From contig NYXO01000020.1 of assembly GCA_002685415.1 (NCBI GenBank), forward strand, positions 9,102-16,921: DNA of 7,820 nt. Reading direction: 5' to 3'. The position numbers and the translations under genes are program-made. Positions 1 through 7,446 of this stretch are shown here, in pieces (position 1 is the first letter of the stretch; each line of letters opens with the position of its first letter). Below the pieces are notes generated by a model. It searched no databases and was not told the origin of the DNA. It saw only the letters and a list, made by a program, of their open reading frames with translations. Source of the stretch: Methanobacteriota archaeon (lineage in GTDB: Archaea; Thermoplasmatota; Poseidoniia; Poseidoniales; Thalassarchaeaceae).

Positions 1-2225
1 ACCCTTACAGAGTGGTCGCTATCATCTAGACCGTGGATTTGATTACGGACATCGTTCATATTGTCTCTGATTTCTTTGAGAGCGGCCTCTACTGTTGAGT
101 ATCTGAGATTGGCTCTATTTACTGCGGATTCAAGTTTCTCCATTCCGGCTCCAGCCGCTCCTGCGCCACCAAATGATGGCCGGGAGCCCTTTGCAGAAGA
201 GCCGCCAGTCATAGCGCCAGTGGCTTCGACAATCGAGCCATCAAGAGTTACCATTCGAACCCCTCCCATGTTGCGGCGTGCAACATCCATCGATTGTACA
301 ATCAGTGTATTTCTGCAGGCGAAGCGTACAGCGGTTTCGATTCCTTCATCATAATCCAATAAATCATGAGCGAAGCCTATGATTCCAGGGTTTCTAGCAA
401 CCATTAGAGCTCTACCCTGAGCGCGAGATGCGCTGATTTTGTTGAGTGGCAGGAATGTTGCTCTTCCACCACCATTTGCTCCAAGCCACTTGATACAACT
501 TGCTGCAACCTCATCGTCGCTAACAACGATTGAATTCATACCTCCGCCGAGTGCAAAGGCTAGTGCCTCTTCGTGCGAATCATCCTTTGGCGAGGTTAAT
601 TCTCCAAGTGAACCAAGTATCCCCTTGATTTCTCCACTCTCTCTGAGTTTAGACAATGCGCGCAAAGTCACCGCAGAACCTGGTTTCGATGCTCTTGCTT
701 CTTGTGCGGCACGAGCGCGATCGAGTGCTCTATTGGCACCTCTCAACTGTTCCTCTGCACTATCACGATCGCCGCGTAGCGCTGATTCTTGTTTCTGCAA
801 TTGTGTTAATTTAACTGCCAATGATTCTCTATCTTCGACCGGTTTTTCTTCTTGTAGATCTTCACCGGTTAGTTCGAGATCATCTCGCTCAAGCGATACG
901 ACCTCGTATTGTTCCTCTAAATCTGCTAAATTATCAGAGGCTATTCTCGCTGCTTGTTCGGCTCTATCAGATTCTAGCCTTGCTTCAGCCATTTTGCCAT
1001 GAGCCTTGGATAATTCTTCATTTGCCAACCCTAAGGCTCGATTCAGATCTCGAGAGTGCTTGTCGCCGGATTCTATTGCTTTACGAGCCTCTGACTCATC
1101 TCTTTCGGCCTCTTCGAGGGCATTGTCGGCATCTATCACGGATTGTTTAGCCGCCTCTATATCCTCAAACAATTGTGAAATTGCTGCTTCGGCTGATTCT
1201 AAGTCGGATTGGAAAAACTCGATTTCTCCAACCGCGTCTTCTGAAGCCCGCTTTTGATCACCGATTCTGTCACGGCTGGTCTCGACTTCAATCTCCAAGG
1301 TTCGAATCTCATCCATGACCGCCTTGGATTCTCCAGTCGCCATATCATCGAGTTCACGAGAGACATTGACTAACTCTTCTTCAAGTTGCAAAAGGCGTGA
1401 TTCGTTACTTCTTACGCTTTCACGAACCTTGTTACTCTTTTCTTGATACTTTTCATGATCCTCATTTAGCATGCGAATCTCATCGACTCGATTGCGATAC
1501 TTTGCCTGAGCCAAAATGATTCTAGCTTGATCCAACTGTTCCTTTAGGTCACGATACTTGAGAGCCTGTTCTCTCTCTTTTTCCAATTTTTTCAATCGGG
1601 CCTTTTGGTCCGACTCGAATAATTCGATTGTCTCTATGTCATTTTCAACCACTTTACGTTGATTATTGGCGGAGCGGATTTCAGAATCATAAGCAGTCAC
1701 TCCTGCAACCTCTTCCAAAACCCCTCTTCTCTTCCAATCCGTCATAGTTGCGAGATTGGTAACATCTCCCTGTAGAACGATATTGTATCCATCACCATGT
1801 AATCCAGCCTCAGCGAGAGTCCTTCGCATCTCGGTTGCTGTGACGCTTCGTTCGCCTATCCTGTAAGATGAAACCGGTTGATTCTTCCTGTTCAGGCGAA
1901 CAGCCCTTGTGAAAGCGACTTCATCCTCAGCAATTCGTAGCCTCCTTCGCCCACCTAATTCGGGTTTATTTGCAAAAACGAGAGTTACAGACATATGGCG
2001 GGCAGGTTTTCCGCGCTTTCCACCATTGAATATCAAGTCCGCAACATTATCTGCTCGCATTACCTTTGTCGAACGAGTGCCGAGAACAAATTGGATCGCG
2101 TCACCAGAATTCGACTTTCCGGAGCCGTTTGGGCCGGTTATGGCAGTAAATCCCTCATCGAAAGGAATGGTCATTTCACCGCCAAAAGACTTGAAGTTCT
2201 CTACTTCTATTCTTAGTAAGTGCAT
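1..2225 (-). CDS. smc: Chromosome segregation ATPase SMC, N-terminal part (runs off left edge)
   Basis: SMC dimers are the ATP-driven motor of condensin-like complexes that organise and segregate the chromosome. The minus strand is open without a stop from the ATG at 2225 to the window edge: 741 codons of a protein usually near 1170-1200 residues. Visible in order: an ABC-type N-terminal head with Walker A GPNGSGKSN (residues 31-39) and the Q-loop region LQGDVTN (about 150-156); a long Glu/Lys/Arg-rich coiled coil (about 165-510); and the hinge (about 520-680), with GILGSLGEL, the GGG-containing segment, and the family-typical VTLDG...GAMTGGS near 655-672. A Gly/Ala-rich stretch (683-694) and the start of the returning coil follow. 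The C-terminal coil, signature motif and Walker B lie outside the window. An AGGTGAT Shine-Dalgarno supports the start. No scpA or scpB is seen nearby. Family assignment is secure. Confidence 0.96.
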   Translation of the reverse strand, partial: MHLLRIEVENFKSFGGEMTIPFDEGFTAITGPNGSGKSNSGDAIQFVLGTRSTKVMRADNVADLIFNGGKRGKPARHMSVTLVFANKPELGGRRRLRIAEDEVAFTRAVRLNRKNQPVSSYRIGERSVTATEMRRTLAEAGLHGDGYNIVLQGDVTNLATMTDWKRRGVLEEVAGVTAYDSEIRSANNQRKVVENDIETIELFESDQKARLKKLEKEREQALKYRDLKEQLDQARIILAQAKYRNRVDEIRMLNEDHEKYQEKSNKVRESVRSNESRLLQLEEELVNVSRELDDMATGESKAVMDEIRTLEIEVETSRDRIGDQKRASEDAVGEIEFFQSDLESAEAAISQLFEDIEAAKQSVIDADNALEEAERDESEARKAIESGDKHSRDLNRALGLANEELSKAHGKMAEARLESDRAEQAARIASDNLADLEEQYEVVSLERDDLELTGEDLQEEKPVEDRESLAVKLTQLQKQESALRGDRDSAEEQLRGANRALDRARAAQEARASKPGSAVTLRALSKLRESGEIKGILGSLGELTSPKDDSHEEALAFALGGGMNSIVVSDDEVAASCIKWLGANGGGRATFLPLNKISASRAQGRALMVARNPGIIGFAHDLLDYDEGIETAVRFACRNTLIVQSMDVARRNMGGVRMVTLDGSIVEATGAMTGGSSAKGSRPSFGGAGAAGAGMEKLESAVNRANLRYSTVEAALKEIRDNMNDVRNQIHGLDDSDHSVR

Positions 2226-2228
2226 CCC

Positions 2229-2235
2229 ATCACCT
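2229..2235 (-). promoter_or_regulatory. Shine-Dalgarno of smc
   Basis: On the minus strand this reads AGGTGAT, a seven-base match to the complement of the conserved archaeal 16S 3' end, three bases before the ATG at 2225. It fixes the smc start. The other nearby ATG (GATGGG) is in another frame that stops after a few codons. Confidence 0.75.
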
Positions 2236-2281
2236 ATTTGACGAAAGAAAATCCCTCGACGTCATTCCCCCCCTGCCCCCT

Positions 2282-2337
2282 TCACAGACTATGAAGGTTG
2301 AGGCATCACAGTGAATTGGACTGTGTTTACAGACACA
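2282..2337. repeat. Cluster of CACAG/CTGTG direct and inverted repeats (possible operator)
   Basis: TCACAG occurs at 2282-2287 and again at 2306-2311, 24 bp apart. The second copy, as CACAGT (2307-2312), is inverted seven bases later as ACTGTG (2320-2325). TGTGT (2322-2326) and ACACA (2333-2337) form a further dyad around a six-base spacer. TCACAGTGA (2306-2314) is itself a palindrome. The cluster lies about 30 bp or more upstream of the nadB TATA-like element, a position that could suit a regulator. The regulator is unknown, and short repeats of this kind can arise by chance. Confidence 0.35.
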
Positions 2338-2368
2338 ATTTCAAGTAACCAAAGAGTTGTCAAGTGAG

Positions 2369-2376
2369 TTATATTC
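2369..2376 (+). promoter_or_regulatory. TATA-like element of nadB
   Basis: TTATATTC lies with its centre about 30 bases upstream of the nadB ATG. With the usual archaeal spacing of about 25-27 bases from TATA to start of transcription, the transcript would begin only a few bases before the ATG, so it would be leaderless or nearly so. A GAGG at 2392-2395 could instead act as a Shine-Dalgarno if transcription starts further upstream. No clear BRE was recognised. Confidence 0.4.
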
Positions 2377-2402
2377 AATGCAGGTTAGTTTGAGGATTAC
2401 TC

Positions 2403-4034
2403 ATGGCAGTGGATGCATCCAACCGAGACCTGCCGCCAGTCGATGTAGCTGTTATCGGCTCGGGCATCGCTGGGCTGTTTCTTGGCTTGCGATGTTTTCG
2501 AGCTGGTCTCTCAGTTGCAATAGTCACAAAGAAGAGCCTCTCAACATCTTCCACCAACTGGGCTCAAGGAGGAATTGCAGGAGTTCTTGATGTCGAAAAT
2601 CAATCTGCTTTGGAAGCTCATGTGCAAGATACTCTGGCATCCGGAGGAGGTTTGTCTGACGAAGCAGTTGTTCGTTCGGTTGTCTATGATGCGGCTGACC
2701 GGATTCGTGATTTAGTCGAACATGGAGTGCAATTCGACCTGAGCAAGGAGGGAATGTATGACCTTGCCAAAGAAGGTGGACACTCCGAGAGCAGAATACT
2801 ACATTCACGCGACCGAACCGGTTCTGAAATCGAGCGAGCCTTAACCGAAGGGGTAGCGAATGAGTACGATTCAGGACTAAGAATCCTAGAAGACTGGATG
2901 GTGTTAGACCTTGTTCGAAGAGATTTAGATAAGCCCGAAAAAGGAGTGGCTGGCCTATGGTGTCTAGCTCCTGATGGCAAGGTCTACACACTCTCATCGC
3001 GTTGTGTTGTTTTGGCATCTGGTGGATCGGGAATGTTACATCTAGCTACAACAAATCCATCCGTTTCCACCGGTGACGGAGTTGCCATGGCGCATAGGTT
3101 AGGTGCTGATATATGCGACATGGAGTTCATTCAATTTCACCCTACTGCGTTAGCAGTTGATTCACAACATCCATTTCTGATTACAGAAGCAATGAGAGGA
3201 CACGGGGCGATTTTGATGACTCGTTCCGAATACCAAAAATGGAAGGAATTAGGCAACCATCCCGCTGAATTATCCTACATGAACCGATATTCAGACAAGG
3301 GATCATTAGATACTAGAGATGTAGTTGCAAGAGCTACAGATAGAGAACTGAAACTAAGCGGAGACTCTCATGTACTCTTGGTAACAGAACACTTGGATGT
3401 TGATTATGTCAGACAAGAGTTTCCAACGATCGCAAATAAATTGGCCGAATATGGAATCAACTTGGGACCTGATCCTATTCCCGTACGCCCTGCCGCTCAC
3501 TATCTTGTTGGCGGGGTTAAGGTCGATGAGAAAGGTAGGGCGATGAGTGGTAGTCAAATTATGCCAGGATTATACTGTGTTGGAGAAGTTGCTAGAACCG
3601 GGCTTCATGGCGCCAACCGACTCGCTTCCAATTCTCTATTGGAAGCAGTAGTATACTCAGAAAGAGCGGCAAGCGACATTATTTCTAGAGCAGAAGATGG
3701 ATTACTTCCTGAAATTATTGAGGACATAAATTACTGGAGAGGTGAAGAACTCGAGGAATTGGCGAATCACGGAACTCTTGAAAGTGATTTATTGGCACTC
3801 AGAACGATGATGACAAATGACGTTGGTTTAGTCAAGAGCGATGCTCGATTAGCAAGGGCACGAGAGAAGATTGCAAAAATCAAAGCCGATGTAATCCCTA
3901 AATGGCATGCTACCAAACCCACCCAAGCTATGGTAGAATTACGAAATCTAATCATTTGTGCTGAACTGGTTATTGAAGCCTCGATCGCAAGAAGGGAAAA
4001 TGTCGGACTTCACTACAATATCGATTGTGAGTAA
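2403..4034 (+). CDS. nadB: L-aspartate oxidase
   Basis: This FAD enzyme oxidises L-aspartate to iminoaspartate, which quinolinate synthase (NadA) condenses with dihydroxyacetone phosphate to quinolinate on the de novo NAD pathway. The 543 residues are a normal family length. FAD-binding GSGIAG is at 19-24 and the NadB-typical NWAQGGIAG at 52-60. EGGHSESRILH (124-134) supplies the glutamate that distinguishes NadB from fumarate reductases. Active-site region residues are H246 (FHPTAL), T261-E262, R305 (DTRD), H366 (PAAHY) and R406 (GANRLASNSLLE). The C-terminal helical domain ends in RRENVGLHY. The segment usually seen as RGEGA reads RGHGA (265-269), a mild deviation. The start follows a GAGG at 2392-2395 and a TATA-like element. 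nadB stands alone here; nadA and nadC are not in the window. It is divergent from smc and meets panE stop-to-stop. Confidence 0.96.
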   Translation: MAVDASNRDLPPVDVAVIGSGIAGLFLGLRCFRAGLSVAIVTKKSLSTSSTNWAQGGIAGVLDVENQSALEAHVQDTLASGGGLSDEAVVRSVVYDAADRIRDLVEHGVQFDLSKEGMYDLAKEGGHSESRILHSRDRTGSEIERALTEGVANEYDSGLRILEDWMVLDLVRRDLDKPEKGVAGLWCLAPDGKVYTLSSRCVVLASGGSGMLHLATTNPSVSTGDGVAMAHRLGADICDMEFIQFHPTALAVDSQHPFLITEAMRGHGAILMTRSEYQKWKELGNHPAELSYMNRYSDKGSLDTRDVVARATDRELKLSGDSHVLLVTEHLDVDYVRQEFPTIANKLAEYGINLGPDPIPVRPAAHYLVGGVKVDEKGRAMSGSQIMPGLYCVGEVARTGLHGANRLASNSLLEAVVYSERAASDIISRAEDGLLPEIIEDINYWRGEELEELANHGTLESDLLALRTMMTNDVGLVKSDARLARAREKIAKIKADVIPKWHATKPTQAMVELRNLIICAELVIEASIARRENVGLHYNIDCE

Positions 4035-4052
4035 TCAGGAGAATTCGCCTGA
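4035..4052. repeat. Near-perfect palindrome at the nadB/panE tail-to-tail junction
   Basis: This 18-base sequence begins immediately after the nadB TAA: TCAGG, one unpaired base, GAATTC, one unpaired base, CCTGA. Only one of nine position pairs fails to match. On the minus strand it encodes the last five panE codons (SGEFS) plus the TGA stop. It could form a weak hairpin in both converging transcripts. No U-tract follows on either side, so calling it a terminator would be speculative. Confidence 0.35.
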
Positions 4053-4988
4053 TCGTTCTATGCCTTTGATTAATGCGTGTAGAGATTGATTTGTAGGAGT
4101 GGGGATTCCAAGTGATTCTCCTCTTTCTATAACAGCGCCACATAGAGAATCGATTTCTGTGGCGCGTCCCGCCATGACATCTTGTAGCATCGAGCAACGA
4201 TTTTCTGAAGTTGCTTCGACCACTTTTCTTAGGTGCTCTTGCAAATCCACATCCCCCAAATCGACCCCAGAGGTTCTGGCCACTGCTGCTGCTTCTAGCA
4301 TAGCGGACATTGCTTGATCCCAAAGTTCAGGGATTTCCAGAAGTGCTCCATTCCTAACTCCAGCAATGGCGCAAACGGGATTGATCGCAACATTCAGCAA
4401 CAACTTTCTCCAAACAATATTTTCTACATCATCAGACCATATCGGGTTTAGATTTGCATCCTCAAACGCTTCAATCAAAGCAAAAGAATTGTCGGAGGCA
4501 TCTCCACCATCAAGATGCCCCATTCTAACGGCCCCTCGTCCAACCCAATGAATTCCAAATTCTCCATCCTTCCAAGCACCATGAGTAATCGAGCCGCCGA
4601 GAACTCTCTGCCTACCCAATCTATGAGCCAGCATCTCTGAATGACCAAGTCCATTCTGTATACTGATTGCAATCCCAGATGGAGTTAGTACTTCTTCAGC
4701 AATTTGCGCTAAAACAGGTGTTGATGACGCCTTTCCACAAATGATCGCTACATCGCAAGTACCTCTAATTTGTTCGGAAATTGGCCCCTCTTGACTATCC
4801 ACAACAGTAAATCTGTCTGGCGGAATCATCTCAATTGACCCCTCAGGAGTATGTAAAATCAGACCAACCATTTCCAGATTGCTCGCTGCTTGACCACGGG
4901 AAACTGCAACGAGGTCTGCATCGGTATCGGAAAGTGCGCCGAGAACTACTCCACCGATAGAACCGACACCAAGAATGGCGATTCTCAT
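4035..4988 (-). CDS. panE: 2-dehydropantoate 2-reductase (ketopantoate reductase)
   Basis: This cytosolic enzyme reduces 2-dehydropantoate to pantoate with NADPH on the way to pantothenate and coenzyme A. The 317 residues are the usual length. The N-terminal Rossmann domain starts with GVGSIG (7-12), and R31 in VSRG suits the NADPH 2'-phosphate. QNGLG (111-115) holds the conserved Asn. The C-terminal helical domain has the catalytic-type lysine K195 in WRKLLLNVAINP, N199 and N203, then S266 in CSMLQD and E278 in ATEID, matching the ApbA/PanE substrate site. The ATG at 4988 follows directly on the TAG of the upstream membrane-protein gene (TAGATG), so the two are almost certainly one transcript and translationally coupled; GGGTGTGAG just before the ATG may serve as a weak Shine-Dalgarno. 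The stop abuts that of nadB. PanE relatives include other ketoacid reductases, but all key residues are present. Confidence 0.92.
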   Translation of the reverse strand: MRIAILGVGSIGGVVLGALSDTDADLVAVSRGQAASNLEMVGLILHTPEGSIEMIPPDRFTVVDSQEGPISEQIRGTCDVAIICGKASSTPVLAQIAEEVLTPSGIAISIQNGLGHSEMLAHRLGRQRVLGGSITHGAWKDGEFGIHWVGRGAVRMGHLDGGDASDNSFALIEAFEDANLNPIWSDDVENIVWRKLLLNVAINPVCAIAGVRNGALLEIPELWDQAMSAMLEAAAVARTSGVDLGDVDLQEHLRKVVEATSENRCSMLQDVMAGRATEIDSLCGAVIERGESLGIPTPTNQSLHALIKGIERSGEFS

Positions 4989-7445
4989 CTACTCACACCC
5001 ATCAACCGGGCAACGAGCTGCAAGATTGACTGTGATTTCACCATCAACCACTGTCACCCAAACAGAACGATACAGAGAGGTTGTACCTGCTTCCTCTAGA
5101 ATCATCATCGACTCTGAGTATGGAGCTATTTCATCCTGAATTGAGACACTCCAAACATCGGCTTCAGGAGAATCTCCAGTCCAACTTACAGTAATGGGGA
5201 GCGTCTTATTCATTCGATTGGAAATTTTGTAGTAGTTATCGTCAGAAGACAAATTCTGTCCTATATCTCCTTCAATTAATACAACATCATCTCCTTCAAC
5301 GATCATATACGAACGTAGCATAATTCCTTCTTCACAAAAGGCCAGCCAACCATTGGAGTCGAAGAATAGAGTACCAAAGCCCAATTGACCGGCTGGAATT
5401 CTAATTGAAGAACGGTCGGTAAAAGTCCAATTCCAAGCATTTCCGATTTCCATCTCTGGCATTATTTCGGATGAAGGGCAAAATGCACTCCCCTCACTGG
5501 CGTAAGTGATAGTGTAATTGCGGTCATGAGAAAACCAATCCCATTCGGGTATTTGCCAGCCTGCATCAGAAATCTGTAATTTAGGTTCAGTCCCATTCAC
5601 TGCTAACAACCAGATAATTTGTTCACCATCTTCAAAATTCAATGTCAATTCTGGACCTATAATTCGCCTAAATTCATCTTTGGATTGTGACGATTGTAAT
5701 GCGCCTTCGTAACCGCGTAGACAAACGTCGTGAAGACCTGCTTGAGAGAGGTTAGTCTGGTTCTCGAACTCCCAAAATGGATTTGATAGGGATAAGAATG
5801 CAGGTCTATCATCAACCTTCTGAATACTCATACAAATTCTTGGGGTCACGGTATCTTCTATTAGTAACCATAGTGGATCTATTGGCGAAGTCTTCTCTAG
5901 GTACCTTAGAACAGTTAGATGCTCTTCCACATGGCCGTCTACATCGACTAGAATTCTCAACCACATCGAAGCATTAGGAATAAGAGCTGTATCATTTTGA
6001 GCAATGTCCATCGGTATAATTGTCATGCTTAATGCATCGGGAGAGTTCTGAGTTACTCCATCAAATCTGTAGATTTTATTTTCGTTAAACTGAGAAGAGC
6101 TGATGTCCCATAATTGCGAGTTTTCACCTTCGACTCTAATTTGTATCCATCCGGAAACTGGATTGATTCCTTCAGGAGTTAAGTCTAGAGTTAGATTGTA
6201 TGTTTCTGAGACTTCGAGCTCGATTTCATCAACCCATCCTGAGTAGTCCAAGCCCTCATCCCACTGGTTTATCGAGAATGATGGATTCAATCCAGGGAAC
6301 CCCATGATCAGAAGGAATACTAGAAGCGTAGCGAACCTACTACGTTCCTTGTTTGTGGGCACAATTGATTCATCGACGACCAGAGGTGGTGGCGTATTTT
6401 CCGGACTAAAACGACGCATTGCTGCTAATGCTGCAATCAACAACCATGGCATATAATCGGTGTTTGCAAAGACCATCACCATTGCACCAAGCATCAAGAT
6501 GAAGAAGCCTGTTTGGCGATTGGAATCAGACATCTCTGCTGGTCCGATTAAAGCGTGTAATAATCGGCCACCTGGGAACCCAGGAATTGGCAGCAATAGG
6601 GTCCAACCGATTAGAGTCAATCCAATTCCAGCAAGACCAGTTAGATGTATCCACTGTAATTTAATGAGCAAATCATCACCCAGCCAATCTAAAGTAAGGA
6701 TTGAAATTAGAATATTATTTTGAAAACCAATAGGTGAAGAAGATAATTCAGGTGGTTCAAGTGGAGTCAAATGTAAGCCGACAATTGTCAGTAAACTACC
6801 TCCAAGGAACAAGATGATTGGAACGGTTGATTCGATTATTGCAAGAGCCCTTCGGTTAGGAATTGGAATTAGATCGGCTCTGTGTTGACTCAACACACCA
6901 GCTAGACCAAAAGGCCAACTGACAGCCATTATAGGGAATGCAATTGGTACGACATGGCCTATTTTGACACCATAATGTAGGGCAATCCTTCTGCGAACTT
7001 CGCTGGCCAAACCCAAAATTAGCATCATTGGAATTGCTAAGAAAATCAGAGATTCTTCCAATATATCTGAATCGAAGGCAGTGGCGCTTGAATCGAACTG
7101 CATCAACCACGCGCTACCAATCATAGTAAGGAAGCCAGCCATCATTAGCCAAACAACTGACAACTGCCAATTGGCAATGACTTGTTGACCGGCTGGATAA
7201 TGAGCCACGCTGAGAATTGGAGGGTTACCCCTGTCTAGCATCGAAAGGTAACCCAATGGCTCGAGTTCTTCATTGAGCTGAATTAACGCCTCAGATTCAC
7301 TCCTTCCGCTTTTTGCTCTGACTTCCCAAGCCTGCCCCGCCATTGCTTCATTGCCTAAATCGAAGTATCGTTGAATGATGTGGAGCAACAACTCTTGCTG
7401 GTTCCAAGCCGAGTGATCTAGTATGATTGGCTCGGCTTCGGACAT
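4989..7445 (-). CDS. Multi-pass membrane pseudoprotease: EGY/site-2-protease-like (M50) domain without catalytic residues, plus a large extracytoplasmic domain
   Basis: 818 residues from the ATG at 7445; an in-frame TTG at 7454 would add three. Residues about 1-88 form a soluble domain like the one preceding the membrane part of EGY-type proteases (ending LEPLGYLSML). Several membrane helices follow between about 95 and 345, with the family landmarks PNRRALAIIESTVP (about 196-209, where active relatives have a PxRRxxxDIxxAGP pattern) and LLLPIPGFPGGRLLHALIG (283-301). The protease motifs are destroyed: HExxH aligns to ASEVR (147-151) and the LDGG aspartate is P291. A final helix (about 372-385) leads to an extracytoplasmic domain of about 430 residues. 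That domain holds all ten N-x-S/T sequons and all six cysteines (538, 575, 656, 704, 812, 817). It is cotranscribed with panE and lies behind atpD. Homology to EGY/M50 is judged by eye from motif order. Function is unknown: possibly a scaffold or a regulator of membrane proteins. I do not recognise the ectodomain. Confidence 0.8.
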   Translation of the reverse strand: MSEAEPIILDHSAWNQQELLLHIIQRYFDLGNEAMAGQAWEVRAKSGRSESEALIQLNEELEPLGYLSMLDRGNPPILSVAHYPAGQQVIANWQLSVVWLMMAGFLTMIGSAWLMQFDSSATAFDSDILEESLIFLAIPMMLILGLASEVRRRIALHYGVKIGHVVPIAFPIMAVSWPFGLAGVLSQHRADLIPIPNRRALAIIESTVPIILFLGGSLLTIVGLHLTPLEPPELSSSPIGFQNNILISILTLDWLGDDLLIKLQWIHLTGLAGIGLTLIGWTLLLPIPGFPGGRLLHALIGPAEMSDSNRQTGFFILMLGAMVMVFANTDYMPWLLIAALAAMRRFSPENTPPPLVVDESIVPTNKERSRFATLLVFLLIMGFPGLNPSFSINQWDEGLDYSGWVDEIELEVSETYNLTLDLTPEGINPVSGWIQIRVEGENSQLWDISSSQFNENKIYRFDGVTQNSPDALSMTIIPMDIAQNDTALIPNASMWLRILVDVDGHVEEHLTVLRYLEKTSPIDPLWLLIEDTVTPRICMSIQKVDDRPAFLSLSNPFWEFENQTNLSQAGLHDVCLRGYEGALQSSQSKDEFRRIIGPELTLNFEDGEQIIWLLAVNGTEPKLQISDAGWQIPEWDWFSHDRNYTITYASEGSAFCPSSEIMPEMEIGNAWNWTFTDRSSIRIPAGQLGFGTLFFDSNGWLAFCEEGIMLRSYMIVEGDDVVLIEGDIGQNLSSDDNYYKISNRMNKTLPITVSWTGDSPEADVWSVSIQDEIAPYSESMMILEEAGTTSLYRSVWVTVVDGEITVNLAARCPVDGCE

Positions 7446-7446
7446 A

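Larger units (their letters stand above)
2226..2402. promoter_or_regulatory. Divergent smc-nadB intergenic region
   Basis: These 177 bases separate two divergently transcribed genes and should carry both promoters. From left to right they hold the smc Shine-Dalgarno, a TGACG/CGTCA inverted pair (2239-2243 and 2260-2264), a C-rich tract on the plus strand (C7 at 2267-2273, C5 at 2276-2280), a cluster of CACAG/CTGTG repeats (2282-2337) and a TATA-like element facing nadB (2369-2376). No convincing TATA box is seen on the minus strand for smc. No small gene was found here; the short plus-strand ORF starting at 2357 overlaps nadB in another frame and is not credible. Confidence 0.6.

Noticed and set aside
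439..1002. 187-codon plus-strand ORF opposite smc, Ser/Ala-rich
   Set aside because: It is antisense to the SMC coiled coil and hinge, whose minus-strand reading matches the family throughout. The Ser-rich composition is the mirror of Glu/Arg/Ala codons; there is no domain-like pattern.
2239..2264. TGACG/CGTCA inverted pair with a 16-base spacer as an smc operator
   Set aside because: Arms of five bases with a long spacer are expected by chance in a region of this size; it is noted in the intergenic entry only.
2524..3018. 164-codon minus-strand ORF inside nadB
   Set aside because: It lies wholly within nadB, which has all its motifs in the plus frame. The antisense product has no recognisable motif and no credible start context.
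3970..4323. 117-codon minus-strand ORF overlapping panE and the end of nadB
   Set aside because: It is out of frame with panE on the same strand and runs past the panE stop into nadB. The panE frame carries the conserved S266 and E278 motifs.
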